From Platycnemis pennipes (lineage: Eukaryota > Arthropoda > Insecta > Odonata > Platycnemididae), in contig OW121847.1 of the NCBI GenBank assembly GCA_933228895.1, forward strand, positions 85,601,656-85,665,655: a DNA stretch of 64,000 bases, written 5' to 3'. This document shows positions 50,939-63,244 of this stretch, in pieces. The position numbers and the translations under genes are program-made. Positions within the stretch are counted from its first letter, which is position 1. Each line of letters starts with the position of its first letter. The notes beneath the pieces were generated by a model. The model did not search any database. It was not told where the DNA came from and saw only the letters and a list, made by a program, of their open reading frames with translations.

Positions 50939-52564
50939 ATCATCCACGCTGCGAAAACCTACGATCAGCTATTATTTAAACCTGATAACAAAAAAGGTGT
51001 TAAAACTATTTGAAGCTAAAAAAATTTTTAAAAAACGTTCAGAAATTAATTTACTTTATCTTCTCTGTATGGTCAAATTAGTTAAGGTAAACTTAAGGTA
51101 AGTTAAGGTAAAAGGTAAACTAAAAGGTAGTGAACTTAATCGACATGGGGTAAATAAAGGGGAAAGCTTAGTCGCAAGAATATATACCTCTCAGTACTGG
51201 GTCGTACCTGCTTATACGAGAATACACATCTAGCAGGTCGTCCTCATCACTTTCTACCAAAACAGACCTCTCAAGATTCAAATGTTGGAAGAGGGGGGGG
51301 GAGAACGAGATACGCGGCGAACACGAGGAAATCGGGGGGAATCAGAAGCCAAGTTAGCCTATGGTGTTGCAATCGCAGCAGGGCACAGAAGAATAAACGC
51401 AGCAAAGTTTGCGCTTTACGCGATTGCTCCAATTGCATCGCAAATATTCTTCTTAGAAGGATGTGACTCTAAAAAAAATAATCATTCCATGTAATAGGCA
51501 TTTTTGGCCCCAAATGTCAATCTCTTAGCAGACCCGCGAAAATGGTTGATTTAGATTTAATTTATCGCTTCAACAAGATAAGAGTCACACACCAAAGAGG
51601 TAGCTTGCGACATAGCTGCATCTTTACCGCGAATAGTTAAAACGCAGTTTTTTTTATCTGCCACCAATCCATCGTAGCAGTATAAAAGTCGACAGTCTGC
51701 AAATAGAGTTTTTCGATGAAAACGAGTACGTAATAGGTGTTTGTGGGGAAAGTAGGATGGATGGAGTTGGAATGAGTGGCTGATGAATAAATGCCGGTTA
51801 GACGCTCTAGTGATGAACTTTTTGATTGAATGGAATTTCGGTTAGCAAAATAAAAGCAAATGAAAACAAATGAAGGTAAAGGAAAGCCCATTGTGGTTAT
51901 TATTTTTTTCTCGTATCATCCTCGACACAACTGAACGACATTCATGCAGGACGAGGTACATAGTGATTTCAATTGTCATTCATCCTTTCGCCGAGGTGAT
52001 GTGCGATGCACAATTCGAAATTGCGGCACCATATTTCTTAGAAGGCAAGCTATAAGCAATATTTCAGGTGCTGCTGGGCGATACTTTACACCTTTTACGA
52101 GTATAATCCATGATATTTATATCATGGAACTAAGCACTGAAAATTACTGCATTAGAAATTAGTAATTTTTTTCCTGGATGAATTTTCCAAGTTGATGTGT
52201 ACTATTATAGGTAATAAGGAAAAGTAGTTGGCCAATGGCACTTACAACTTACCTTAGCACCTTACTTGGCCCACAAGTCACGCTCATGCCACCAGAAATA
52301 GTAGCATCGGCAAAAAATAAGTTTTAATTGTTTGCTAATTTATCGCAAAGTTATCACTGAATTGCAAATTGAATACTTTAGGAAAACGTGATATTTATTT
52401 CGTATTAACAGAAGAACGTAGTTTTAGGGTCAGTTTTACACCAAATACGAGTTAAGCACATATATATGTATTTCCAGACTTTCGAGAGTCTCGTGGATGT
52501 GGTATCGTCTAGTCTCGTCAAAAAGCGGTCTCGTCTCGAGTCTCGCGGCAACACTAGTTTCAGA

Positions 52565-54367
52565 CTTGACTTAATGTAGTGTATCCACTACAGGGAGAAT
52601 GAATAAACTTAGTTAATTCCACCAATTTAATCATATGACTCGGGTTTCAATACATATATTGTATAGTATAGACCTGATGATGATACTAACAATATGTATC
52701 GAATCTCGTCTCGCATAGTGAAAATTTACAGAGGAATCAACGAAGCATATGCATTCGCCACGTAATTAATTCCAATATCGTGCCCAAATTTCATCACAGG
52801 ACCGTCAATCAACCTTCTTAAGTCTATTTAATGGACGTATCAATGCATTTGATTCTCCTGGGAGGTAATTCAAATATTAAAAATGGTTCGAATTTTACCT
52901 AATTTTGGCGCTTTATAGCGTGTTTACGCACTTTCAAGCATTTACTCCAGGATATTAATATGCATCCAATTATTCATCTTACCACTCTAAGTTTTATCGT
53001 GTGCAAAAACAACTTCATACAAACGAGAATAACGAGTAGTAGTCCGTACATACTATAAGATGGTCACTCATTTTTCATTCCAGATACGATGCCTCCTACA
53101 CTACATTCTAACCTCCTTGCCTTCAACACACCGCTAGCTCTCAACTCACTGGAGTGACCGGAGATTCGTGTCATCATTGTTCGTCGAGCATTCTGCGGTC
53201 TCTTGGCGGCGATGCATTTTTTTTTCTTTTCGTGAGCCCTTTATGCCAGCGAAGGATTTACAGTAGCCCCTGAGATGAAATGCGAGGGTATTCCCGGAAA
53301 ATGCCGGCTGTTACGTTTAGAATATTTGCAAGCGGTGTGTTACTCCCTTGGCTTGACGATTCTACGTCCTTGGCTTGCTCTTAGCATAAATATAAAATAA
53401 ACAAAGTAATAAACGCCTTCGCTGCTGCCAATTCTGCGACCTTTATCTCCGTTTTGTCTCCTTTTTGCTTCTTTGGCAGATAACGCTTTCCAGGGCCACA
53501 GATGTCTGAGTACGCAACTCTGGCGACGCGATGGTTGGCGCCTCATTTCACACTTCTCCGAATTTCAGAATCTTTCCCTTCCCACACTGAGTCTCCTTGT
53601 GTGGCTGGACATCATTACCACTTGAAGAGCCGAATTTTGGACTCAATCATGCCGACCGGCAGCTCAAAGGAGAGATTTCTGTAATTTGAATGATGAATTG
53701 TGAGAGGGGCTATGTATATATTATTAGGGCCACGCAGAGACCTAGCGATGAGCTTTGTATTTATGTACTTGCGAAAGAGATGGAGAATAGCTACGCTTCT
53801 CCGATTGCTTTTCTCCGCTTACGATCTGATCCCTAAGTCTGATCCCTCCATATTATTGTTACCATTGTTGGACTAAGGAAATGACCATCCGCTTGTCGGC
53901 GCGAAGATAAGAAACATAGTTATCTGTATCTTACTCCTTTCGTGGCAACTCCTTTCGGCAGTATTGTCTAGCTCGCAGACGATGAAAGAGAGTGGCCAAT
54001 GGATAACTTCTTGAGGAAATGTGTTACCAGTTCCGGGAATCAAACAATGGATTCTTAGCATACCACCAAATTTAATGCTAGACATCATTATTCAATCAAA
54101 AGGTGAAGAGTGATAATATTATTTGTTCTAGAACCAAATGCCGTTGTAACATTGTTAGCGAAATGCTTATTAATATTACAAAACACAGTGTCCTAGATAT
54201 ACGAGCGACTTGCGTTCCGAGAACTTGCTCCCACGTTGAATTTGTTCGAAGAGAAAGCCGAAAGAAAGAAAGAGTAAATCCAAGCATTCAGTCCTGTAGT
54301 TATCCTACAGCACCCAGCAATCTACGTCAAATTCCGCATGTACTTATGTAGGTATGTCGCGCACTTT
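52565..54367. other. No gene recognised
   Basis: Mixed non-coding DNA. A 24-bp phrase (GACGATGAAAGAGA-x-TGGCCAAT) at about 53979 recurs at about 54649; both copies lie in otherwise unrelated sequence. Confidence 0.45.
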
Positions 54368-54430
54368 TTACCCTTCCACTCCCATCCTTGTACATATCCT
54401 ACTGAGGTGCCTTCAATAGCGGGACATACA
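54368..54430 (+). repeat. SINE tail fragment
   Basis: CACTCCCATCCTTGTACATA and GGTGCCTTCAATAGCGGGAC align with the tail of the SINE at 59405-59610 (CATTCCCATCCTTGTACCTT and CACCTTTGAGTGCGGG). Only the tail is present. Confidence 0.5.
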
Positions 54431-54989
54431 TAAAAACACTGATGAGGATTATGTTATACGACTCCATGAATTCCTGTACGTTGTGCAGCCAGCTGCAATG
54501 GCGAAATGAAACTGTTATTTGCATATTAACCAAGTGTTCTAATTTTAAACTCGGATATGTACGTTCGAATCTTTGAAAGTTCATTAGTCGAATGTTAGTA
54601 TATTGAAGGTTTACTGAAGTTTATTTGCATAGTTGAGAATTGAGTAGACGATGAAAGAGACTGGCCAATTATATAATAAGACATTCTGAAAACCAACTAC
54701 ATTATTTAAAATTGGAATTTCTATGAAAGTTTTCATATAGGCACATAAATAGATAAATAACCGGAACTTATAGGTTTTTTTAATCTACAATGTAATTGGA
54801 AGTATCATTCCATGTTTTAATCTTTTCAGTTGACATTTGCAGATACAAGTTGTTATGCGCCTTGACGGTTAATCAATGATCGCACTCGTAAGATAGGAGA
54901 GGGTTTGAAAGAAGCCACCGTCCGCGATATAAGATCATGCAATCCATCGCAACGCCAATGAGAAACCCAATCCAGGATGCAACTCTGCC

Positions 54990-55257
54990 ACTCCGAGTAG
55001 ACTTGAGAATACCGAAAATATAGGAGAAAGGTATTCCGGCTGGGAATTAGTGGTCGGCAGGTGAATGGGCAAGCTCGGCCTAGGATTCCTGATTCTAGTT
55101 TTCCCTGGAAATTTTCAGTGGACAGATGACGTGGCGGTCTTGCTCGTGAGACCCAGAAAGTTAGGATGTACTGGAAACGGTATACGCCTGCTATCCTAAG
55201 GGCGTCAACGAAGCCAGAATAGGGGTGCTTGAGTAGGATTAGGCCCCACTTCCTCAA
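54990..55257. repeat. Repeat fragment sharing its right end with the 44.8-kb SINE
   Basis: The last 55 bp match the SINE tail at 44990-45050. A 134-residue minus-strand frame runs across it but has no domain and is best explained as chance in repeat DNA. Confidence 0.4.
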
Positions 55258-56700
55258 AAAATTGCGTTTTATACGACCTCTTATAGATACTACATATTTA
55301 TTAAAGCATTAGTAAGTATGAAATCCTATCCAAATTCGCAGTGGCGTCAGTTAATTTTCCTTAAGCCTGAGGTTATGTTTGGTATTAATGCATTTGTTTC
55401 CCCTGATATTTAATTTTATTTCTTGAATCTGGTTCATTTTTAACGCATTGAAACTAAGTACACTTGCCCTTGTTTGCGAGTTGGCTCACTTTCTTCTGTT
55501 TCTTTGGCGAAATTTAAAAATGATTTCCTTTATTCAACTTACTTTTCTAAGTTTTACCGCTCGCAAAAAAACTGTATTCGTGAGTATCGCGAGTAGCAAG
55601 CTCGTAATCCCGTGCCTACCAAGATGGCCGATCATGCTTCTCAAATCAACCGTGATGTCATTAACCTCGAGTATATTCTAACCTCCTTACAGATGTGCTA
55701 CATAGGCAACCGACAATAAATTGTGTCGCGGGTTGCGTAATCCGCTCCATGCATTATAATTAGGTATTTTTGAAACATGAAATCCCCATTCATAATTTTC
55801 CCAATTGGTCATGAGAGAGCAATTTAGAAAGCAAAGGATGATAAATCCAACATATTAAATGATGGATCAACCAAATATTTCTGAGTTTTAAGGACACGCA
55901 ACAGATTCATATCATATATTGTTTCTTTCCGCAAAAAAATGGCTTGTATCTTTTGAACCCTTGAAATATTCATCAATTCCCTCTGTCGGAACTGAGGTGA
56001 TTACTCTCTTTTACATTCTTCTATTTCTCAGTGTGCGTAAGGACGTCTCAATCCTACAGATACCTACCTAAACGAGTTTTAGGATGGACGCAAGCATTCC
56101 TTCTCTATCTCTCATTACGATGCATAGAAGGATAGAATTCGTGTGTGTGAAGTGTTCACGTTCATTATGCACGTATTATCTAATTAGAATTCCAGACGCC
56201 TGAATTTCCGCTTCCGTCTTCCTTCCAAATTCACGAGTTTAAATCACGTAGGTAAGATTAAGTTTTGAATGTTCCGGAAGTCCGTGGCGTGACTATATAT
56301 AAATTTCATGAGGTCCTCAATTTGAATTCATATTCATTGGCTACGGTCCACACGCTCAAAAATATGTCTAAGGTTCTTGCCCCTAAAAGGCAATACATAC
56401 CTTTTGGGCTTGAGTGTCGGCAAGTTCCTATTTTAGGCCGAATATCACCCAATGATAGCAATTTACACCTCACTGGTGGTTAATTGTTCGTTCACGCACG
56501 CCATATTCACCTTGAAGGTAGTTTGTGATTTATATAGAGCTCCTCTCAACACTAGGAAAAAGATGTGTGGAATATTTTCAGGTAAGGATCTAGGACATAA
56601 ATATAATAGGATAATATTTCCACCCACGTTTCTCATGAAATTCTGTTATCGCAAAAGACTTGGTGCCTTGATTTAGATCGCGAAATCTATCACCCAGATT
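55258..56700. other. No gene recognised
   Basis: AT-rich non-coding DNA; short frames without domains. Confidence 0.5.
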
Positions 56701-56706
56701 TGAACA

Positions 56707-57160
56707 TTATTTATTTATTTATTGAGTTTAACGTTCACACAACATATACATAATTATAGGGTGAACAATCAAAAGATATAAATACAAATATAAAGAGTAA
56801 TCTGATCGAAGTCACAAAAATAATAACAAACAAATAATAATAACTGAAAATGCCAAATAAACATGTCACAGCCAAAATAAAAATATTTAGTGAAATTTGC
56901 AAAGTTTGTTTTCTAAAATAAAAATAACTTAACTTCCTTAGTCACTCCACAAACAAATTTTTTACATCTTTCAAAAAGTTGTATTTCCTGAAATATAGGT
57001 CTAATTGATTACAATACTTGTTATGAGTAGTACATATCCTTTGCATTGGTGAATTTGCACCATAATTACTGATCACCTTTGATATGTAAAAGGTCCTTTT
57101 TGGCCTACTATTAACATTAGGAACTATAATTTTTATTTCTTTCAATGTTCAATTTCAAAA
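56707..57160 (-). pseudogene. Non-LTR retrotransposon 3' end (CR1/L2/Jockey-like)
   Basis: The minus strand encodes IKIIVPNVNSRPKRTFYISK and LDLYFRKYNFLKDVKNLFVE, matching the end of LINE ORF2 in CR1/L2/Jockey-type elements (P-x-x-N-S-x-x-KR-x-F ... F+..LK..L). A stop is followed by about 210 bp of AT-rich 3' UTR and an AATAAATAAATAAATAA tail at 56709-56726. This family differs from the GATGAT-tailed LINE elsewhere in the window. Confidence 0.5.
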
Positions 57161-57669
57161 TTTCTTTCAAAACTTTATACATTCTGGTATGTGTCTAAAT
57201 GATTTATTTAGCAGTATAAGTAAAGTATCACCACTTTCCACTCTTAGCAGTTGTATTCGTTGTGAGCTCTTCGTATTGGCGCATTTTTTCAGCAATGGGT
57301 TGGTGCTATTTTATCTTCAGATAAATCGTTTTCCTCTTTTCCTGATTCACTTCGATCTCCTATGTTCTCACTCTTGAAGAAATGTTTCGTATTGAGCTCA
57401 GAGTTGTTAGAAGACAATACTAGAATCCATTCCGACTTAAAAAAGGAAAAATATTTTAAACAAATTCTTATTTGCATTTTTAACCTTTAGTAACTGTTTC
57501 TTTGCCCAAATGTATTAAATTTTACCCCATTGAAATTATGGAATCTAAGATTGCTATCTTCCTCTTTTTCATATTATTGCGTGAAATACATAGCTAGTAA
57601 TGCTTGCTTTTCTGGGCCATATAATGTGAATACCAATTTATTTGATCCGTATAGAGATTTTTTAACCAA

Positions 57670-57790
57670 TCTCATCATCACCTGTCATTAATCCTAAGAT
57701 TGGTTTGACGAAACTCTCGGCTCAATTCTCCTATCTTCTAACCTATCCACATATGCATAATTCTTCTCTCTTATATCTAGTTATAAATTC
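57670..57790 (-). repeat. GATGAT-tailed LINE, 3' end fragment
   Basis: The reverse complement contains GTCAAACCAATCTTAGGATT and GGTGATGATGAGA, the 3' end seen at 28430-28487, preceded by decayed ORF end. Confidence 0.6.
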
Positions 57791-57849
57791 TGGAAATAGA
57801 ATGGAATGGAATATGGTTGTAGCCAATCGAATTTAAGTGTCTTTGGAAA

Positions 57850-57993
57850 AGAATTGCAAAATGGTACATTCCGCGCTTTATTTCTGCCGACCATGGTTTC
57901 AACATTGAATGTCATTATCAAGGTAATATAATGAAGTTAAATGTTAAAGCCATTGTCGGCAGATATAAAGCGTGGTACGTACCAATTTGAAAA
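57850..57993 (-). repeat. Large imperfect palindrome with GAAACCATGGTC motif
   Basis: CAAAATGGTACATTCCGCGC and TTTATTTCTGCCGACCATGG (57858-57896) pair with the reverse complement of 57950-57990 with few mismatches. The minus strand reads CTTGATAATGACATTCAATG followed by TTGAAACCATGGTCGGCAG. The motif recurs at 60507-60562 (plus) and in shorter form at 43.3 kb. It fits a foldback repeat or a Penelope-like terminal repeat. Confidence 0.7.
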
Positions 57994-57999
57994 TCTTTC

Positions 58000-58955
58000 C
58001 CTCTGAAAGAGTTCTATAAAATTGAACGTGTTACTTTAAATTAATTTTTAGGTATAATGTATGAAACGCAAATGCCAATAACTCGCAATTAAGCGGAGGA
58101 AGTTCAGAAGAAATTTGTATCACCGGAAGCCAAATCATAACTCTGGCTTTTCACCATGGAGACTTTAAACTTCTCTATAGAATTTTGTCCCCTTTTTCTA
58201 AATATTTTTGCAAAGATTCTAAATTTGTTAAACAGCAAGTAGTTCACATTTTTAGGTATACGCCCAAATCTTTGGTAGTTCTGAAATCCGTGTCTCAGAT
58301 GTGTTAATAAAAGCTTTCCTAATTATGGCTCCCTGTGAAATCTCTCAGTTTTTTAGTCAAAAAGTTGACAAATAATTGACTATCATCAATAAGCTACAAG
58401 TAATATATTCTCAAGTGTTATGATTTGACTTTATACCAAACGCGAATGTACAAGGCATAGCATGTCGTACTACGCTTATGGAATCACCTTGAAGCATTTA
58501 TTTGTTACCTTAAGATTACAGTATTAGCCCAGTTGGAGAGGGTTTCCATCATAGAACTTTAAGTATAAACCCAGCATTTCGGCAGGTCGTTCACATAGGA
58601 TTATTGAAATATAAAGGAAAAGGAATGACTTCAAGGAGATCATGCCTTCTCAGCCTCCAACACGCTATTACGTCGAGAATGTATTTTTTGCTGTGGCCAT
58701 GAAGTCCCTGAATCACACTCAAGAATGATGAAAAGTAGTTTCAATTCGAAATAACCAAAATGTGGTGATGAAGTTTGGATTTTATAGGAACAAAATGCCA
58801 GAAAATAATCCGCAACGCATTTCGGATGCGTAAACAACGACCAGAGGTCGTGGGGAAAACATGGCCTAACCGTCTGAGGGGCAATAGAATGTCAGTATAT
58901 GATTAATCGTTGTGTACCGTTCTATTCCTTCTCCTCTCTCTCAATTCTTTTATTG
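58000..58955. other. No gene recognised
   Basis: AT-rich non-coding DNA without traced repeats. Confidence 0.5.
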
Positions 58956-58957
58956 TG

Positions 58958-59060
58958 TGGTTCCATGGTGACGGTGTGCTAGCGGGAAAAGTTGAAAAGT
59001 TCTAACCGGAGTTCCGGGATTGAATACGGTTGAGGCCTCTGGACACTTACAGCCAATTCC
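58958..59060 (+). repeat. Possible tRNA-like SINE head
   Basis: GGTTCCATGGTGACGGTGTG, then GTTCCGGGATTGAATACGG, has the order and spacing of A and B boxes, but is diverged. Confidence 0.3.
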
Positions 59061-59404
59061 ATGCTGATATATTATATGGTTGCCGGATTTTTTTTTCTTT
59101 GGAAGGCGAGTGAAAACTACTACCGTTTACTCCGATTGGTTTTTGGATTTGATACCGTTTGGTTTTTGAGGCAAGGTAGGAATATAGGGTGAAAGAAGTT
59201 TGCAGAGGAGCATTTTTGGCAACTATGAGCCTTAATCCTCACCTCACATTGACCCTCGAGTTGAAGACTGATTGGTGGTTCCTCCAACCAATTAAAATCA
59301 TTCCTCTCGGTTTGCCTTCATATTCCACCCATATTCATTTGTGAATTTGAAAATGTATATGTTAGTAATGGAAAGAGTGGCTTCCTTCATGGTTGGGGGT
59401 TGGG

Positions 59405-59610
59405 CTGGAGTAGCGGTTAGAGCACTGGCCTCTCACAGCAAGAGCCCGGCTTCGAATTCCGGCAGATATTTCTCATTGGTAAGCAGGCCCTACTATTACT
59501 TGAGTGCTTTGTGATCCCGAGTTCCTCTCCTTACTTCCTTATATCCTTTCATTCCCATCCTTGTACCTTTACTCTTAATATGAAGCACCTTTGAGTGCGG
59601 GTATCGACTT
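59405..59610 (+). mobile_element. tRNA-derived SINE, near complete
   Basis: The head CTGGAGTAGCGGTTAGAGC and GGCTTCGAATTCCGGC holds clear A-box and B-box sequences of pol III promoters. The body and tail (CATTCCCATCCTTGTACC, then AGCACCTTTGAGTGCGGG) are shared with 54368-54430. It lacks a mature tRNA acceptor stem. Confidence 0.7.
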
Positions 59611-61249
59611 GAAAAACTACAGACAATGACTTTCTTCATGATATGAAAAGTTTTGAAAAAAATGTTACAATTAGAGGAGAATCTAAAGCGATATACCTAG
59701 ACATTAAAAATGGCTGATGTAAATTAGATCTCATTAATCACTCGTTTTAAAATAGTTAACGCTTTACTAAACTTTTAATAGGGAATCATCGAGTAAAAAG
59801 TTCTCTGATATGGCAAATGATTAATATATACCATGACATTCCTTGCGAAAACCTTTTCATTTTCACTATTTTATAGCTTTTGTTGTCTTTATCAGTACAC
59901 TTTGATTTTGTATACTTGATTATCTTAACAGTAACAAAGTTGCTGATCAATTCAATACAACTGAAATGGCTTTGGTCAATTCTTCTAAAGTGGAGACTTC
60001 TCAGCTCACGTGTACAGTAAGAAATTACTGACATCACTTTCCCGAACAACTGGATTTTTCACATGCATGCATGAGAAAGTATGAGCATGATTCTATCTAA
60101 CAATCTCTCAAAATGGTGCAAAACATCTATTTCTGGTATTTGAAAGAATAAATGATTTCGAATGTAATTTATGGTATCAGGCGTCACTATGTGGAAAGTA
60201 TATGAACGAATGTTGATGAATGAAAAAAGTCCAATTACTCTTTGAACATATTTTTAAAAACTGATCAGGGCCTCGATCATGGATCTTCATAAGGCGTGCC
60301 TTAGCGTTATCGTTATTTTTTGATTTAACTTATATCAGAGAGAACGTGATCTCCGTTCTTTATTTTTCGCACAGCACTTCAAATCGCGTATCACAATCAG
60401 TGGAGCGAATTTTATAGACGGTTATCGTTAACCCTGCGTTACTGTAGGGGTAAGCTTTAACGATAAAGATTGCGAAAACGCGAAATATTCATCCGTGATT
60501 CCACACCAGGTTTCGACAATTGAGTGTAACCTTAACAATGACACTCAGTTGTCAAAACCTTGGTCGATTCCTTTAAAATAGGTTGTGAAAACAGTAATTG
60601 ATCTTAGTTGCCCCGAGAATAATTTATTAATTTAATTCGCCGAGAAAGAACGAAATCTTATGTTATTGGTCTTTTTTCGTTCATCACCTTGCATGAAATT
60701 GTTTCGATCATTAGTCAAGATAATAGGAGTGAAGCTTAGGTTATTGATTTATTTATTCATATTTGAATTGAATTTGTGCTCAATGACAATTAATCGTTAT
60801 GCTTTAAGGTGAAATCTTTGTCAGTTATAGAAATAAGCACAGTAACTTGGAACTTACAGAAATAAGTACACTCCTTACGTACAATGTATTTACTGACACG
60901 AATATCGGCTTACACAGTCATTTTTAAGGCATACAACAACTTGAACTTTTTCAGTTAAATAGTTTTAAAGTCGAAATAAAAAAATTTTAAGTTAACTTTT
61001 ACAGTCGCTTATGCCTTTAATTTTATCCTTACCTTAATTGTGCTTCTCATGAAATAAGAGCATAATTAATCTCCTTCATTCCTTTATTTCAACTGGATAT
61101 AGATTTCATTTTTTTAAGGCCGGAGAATCACGTGGAAGTTAGCTCCGGGAAGAATATTATTTTCCTTAAACGATGAAGCTACTGGAGAGATTGATGGAAT
61201 GAGAGCGGAGATTTTAGCGCAACAAAATGGTGGTACTCTACACTTTTAG
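59611..61249. other. No gene recognised
   Basis: AT-rich DNA with the palindrome at 60507-60562 as the only structured element I see. Confidence 0.5.
60507..60562 (+). repeat. Imperfect palindrome, relative of 57.9 kb
   Basis: GACAATTGAGTGT (60515-60527) pairs with ACACTCAGTTGTC (60541-60553) and the stem extends to CCAGGTTT/AAACCTTGG. The plus strand reads CTTAACAATGACACTCAGTT and GTCAAAACCTTGGTC, aligning with the minus-strand motif at 57.9 kb. Confidence 0.6.
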
Positions 61250-63040
61250 AGAATTCGTTAACCAGCTTTTACGACGCATGTCTCGGGAGGACGGCAATTC
61301 CCTCTCACCCACCTCCTCCTCCTCCGCTGACTCGCCTCTAGTCGGAATAGAGCGTCATGCTTTCGTCCCCGACATCTTTCGCCTGCGCACAAACAGATGG
61401 AACGTCCGGCGAGAGAGAGAGAGGAGTCCGTCGGAAAAAGGGATGATAAAAGGCCGCACCCTAATAGGGTCAACTGTTAGTTGACCGTAAATTCGATGAG
61501 GATCGCGAGCGATAGCTCGCAATTAATCCGTGCGATTACGGCGGCGAGGCATGCCACCGACGCGACGCCGAGGGCGGCCCTGCTGTCAGCCCCGACGTTC
61601 CTCCGGTCGGCATCCGCGCGGTTTCGCGGAAAGGGAAGGAGATGACGCGAGGGCCAATTAAACCTCCAAATGAACTCCCTCGCTCGCTCTTCCCTCCCAT
61701 TTTTCCCGAGCGAGGGCGTGGAATTGTTTTCCCGAGAGCGCGTCGCCGTCCGGCGCGGGGGTGGCCGAGGACGGGGGAGGGGGTTGGAGGGGAGCGTCGT
61801 CAATGGCGGTGACGGCGGCGGACGGGAAGACGACGCTCTCCCCCGTCGATGTCCCCCCGCAAATATTTCTCCCTTCCTTCGCGCTGAAAAAAGGGAAGGG
61901 AAATGGAAAAAAATGATGGGTATTGTGGGCAAAGGGATGAGGACGGGGATTGTCGGTCGAGGAAGCGTTCATGTGCGTGTGTGGGCTTTTGGGGTTGGTG
62001 GGGTGCGGGGGGGTCGTGTGGGTGTCAGGGTTGGAGGTTAGGGGGCACGATGGTGCGGGAGGGGTGGAGGGTATCAGAGATGGCTGGGATGGAAAGACTT
62101 ATGCCGGAGGAGGGGGTGGGGAAATGTCAAAGGGGGATTCGAATTCTGGCGAGACCTCGCGTCGGGGGCGAAACACTGGCGAGTCGCCAAACTCGTAAAA
62201 AGCCCTCCACCTCCTCCTCCCCCTCCGTCTCCACCTCCTTGGCCTCTGCCCCCCTCCCTCGGAGCACTCCAACCCCCAAACGCCCTCTCTCTCCCACCCC
62301 ATTCCCGCCTCGTATCCGTCACACCTCCCCATCCTACCTCCTAGACATGGAGTGTTTACAAGAGCAAGACGGATCGGCACATGGCGCCAGCCCTCGTTGA
62401 TATTTCCCGAGCAATTTGGTTGATAATAAACCACTTTCCGCAAACACACGCATCGGGGGTGGTGGGGTGCTCGGCGTGGAGTAGGTTCGTTGGAGATGTG
62501 GAGGCCACGAAGACGGCGGCAGGACAGAGGGGGAGAGGGGGGCTGCGCTGGTTAAATAAGGGTGATGTACGCTTCGGTGATCGCTCGGGGGGGGGGAGCG
62601 GTGGGGGTGTCGGGCGCGTCAAAGGACTCTCTCTCGCGCGCGGGGGAGTCCTTGAGAAGGCGGGACCCTCTCAGGCTCTCCCGCCGCGAAGACCTACCCC
62701 CTCCCTCCCTTCGCGGGCTCCCGACAACCGGGGAATCGTCCGAAAAATCTGCGGAGATGAATGCAATGGGAGAGTATGGCCTCCGGGGAGGTAGCCGCCA
62801 TCCAAGGGAGGGAAGGGTGCTGGATATCTCGACCCCCATCCACCCTCCTCCCCCTCTTCCTCAAACCTCACCTCCCTTCCGCCGGCGACCGCGAACGTTG
62901 TCAATTTTTCTCGCGCTCCTTTGCCTCCCCCTCCGCTCCCCTTTCCATCCATCTTCGGAGAGCTGAAGCGCAGTGGATATGCGATCGCGCCAGGCGCCGC
63001 AGAGTCAAGGCGCCCGGGGGGCGTTTTATAAATTTCGATG
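61250..63040. promoter_or_regulatory. GC/CpG-rich island, about 1.8 kb
   Basis: The longest GC-rich block, sharply bounded by AT-rich DNA, with frequent CpG and long G- or C-rich runs (61980-62130 G-rich; 62200-62330 C-rich; 62585-62605 a G run). A GCGAGC-GATA-GCTCGC hairpin lies at 61506-61521. All six phases have long frames of Arg/Pro/Gly/Ser-rich low complexity; none has a recognisable domain. A promoter or 5' exon of a gene beyond the window is plausible but not shown. Confidence 0.55.
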
Positions 63041-63244
63041 CGGGGGCATTAGTCAAAATCCGCCAATGTGATGGCGGCCGTGCTTTTATTTCTACTAATA
63101 CATTACTTAAATTTGTTTTTTGTGTATCAGTGTAATTTCATGCATATATAATGATAAACTTGATATTACATTCAAGGTTTGTCTTAATCATATTTATTTC
63201 CATGCGTGTATTTGGATTTCCTGATCATGGGCACTGAATGTTCT
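63041..63244. other. Nothing recognised
   Basis: AT-rich spacer between the GC island and a LINE fragment. Confidence 0.5.

Larger units (their letters stand above)
50075..52556 (-). mobile_element. hAT transposon, 2.48 kb, with 8-bp target duplication
   Basis: The left end TAGTGTTGCTGCGGGACGAG and the reverse complement of the right end (TAGTGTTGCCGCGAGACTCG) are inverted repeats, and GTTTCAGA flanks both sides exactly (50067-50074 and 52557-52564). Both ends continue as GACGAGAC/GTCTCGTC-rich subterminal repeats. The only transposase part recognisable is the C-terminal dimerisation region on the minus strand, so this is a deleted, non-autonomous copy. The target duplication is intact, so it is younger than the neighbouring hAT relic 70 bp to its left. 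Confidence 0.92.

Noticed and set aside
54853..55257. 134-residue minus-strand frame as a gene
   Set aside because: It overlaps a dispersed repeat shared with 44.99-45.05 kb and has no recognisable domain.
61670..63135. Many 80-165-residue frames in the 61-63 kb island
   Set aside because: Overlapping on all phases, low complexity, no domains.
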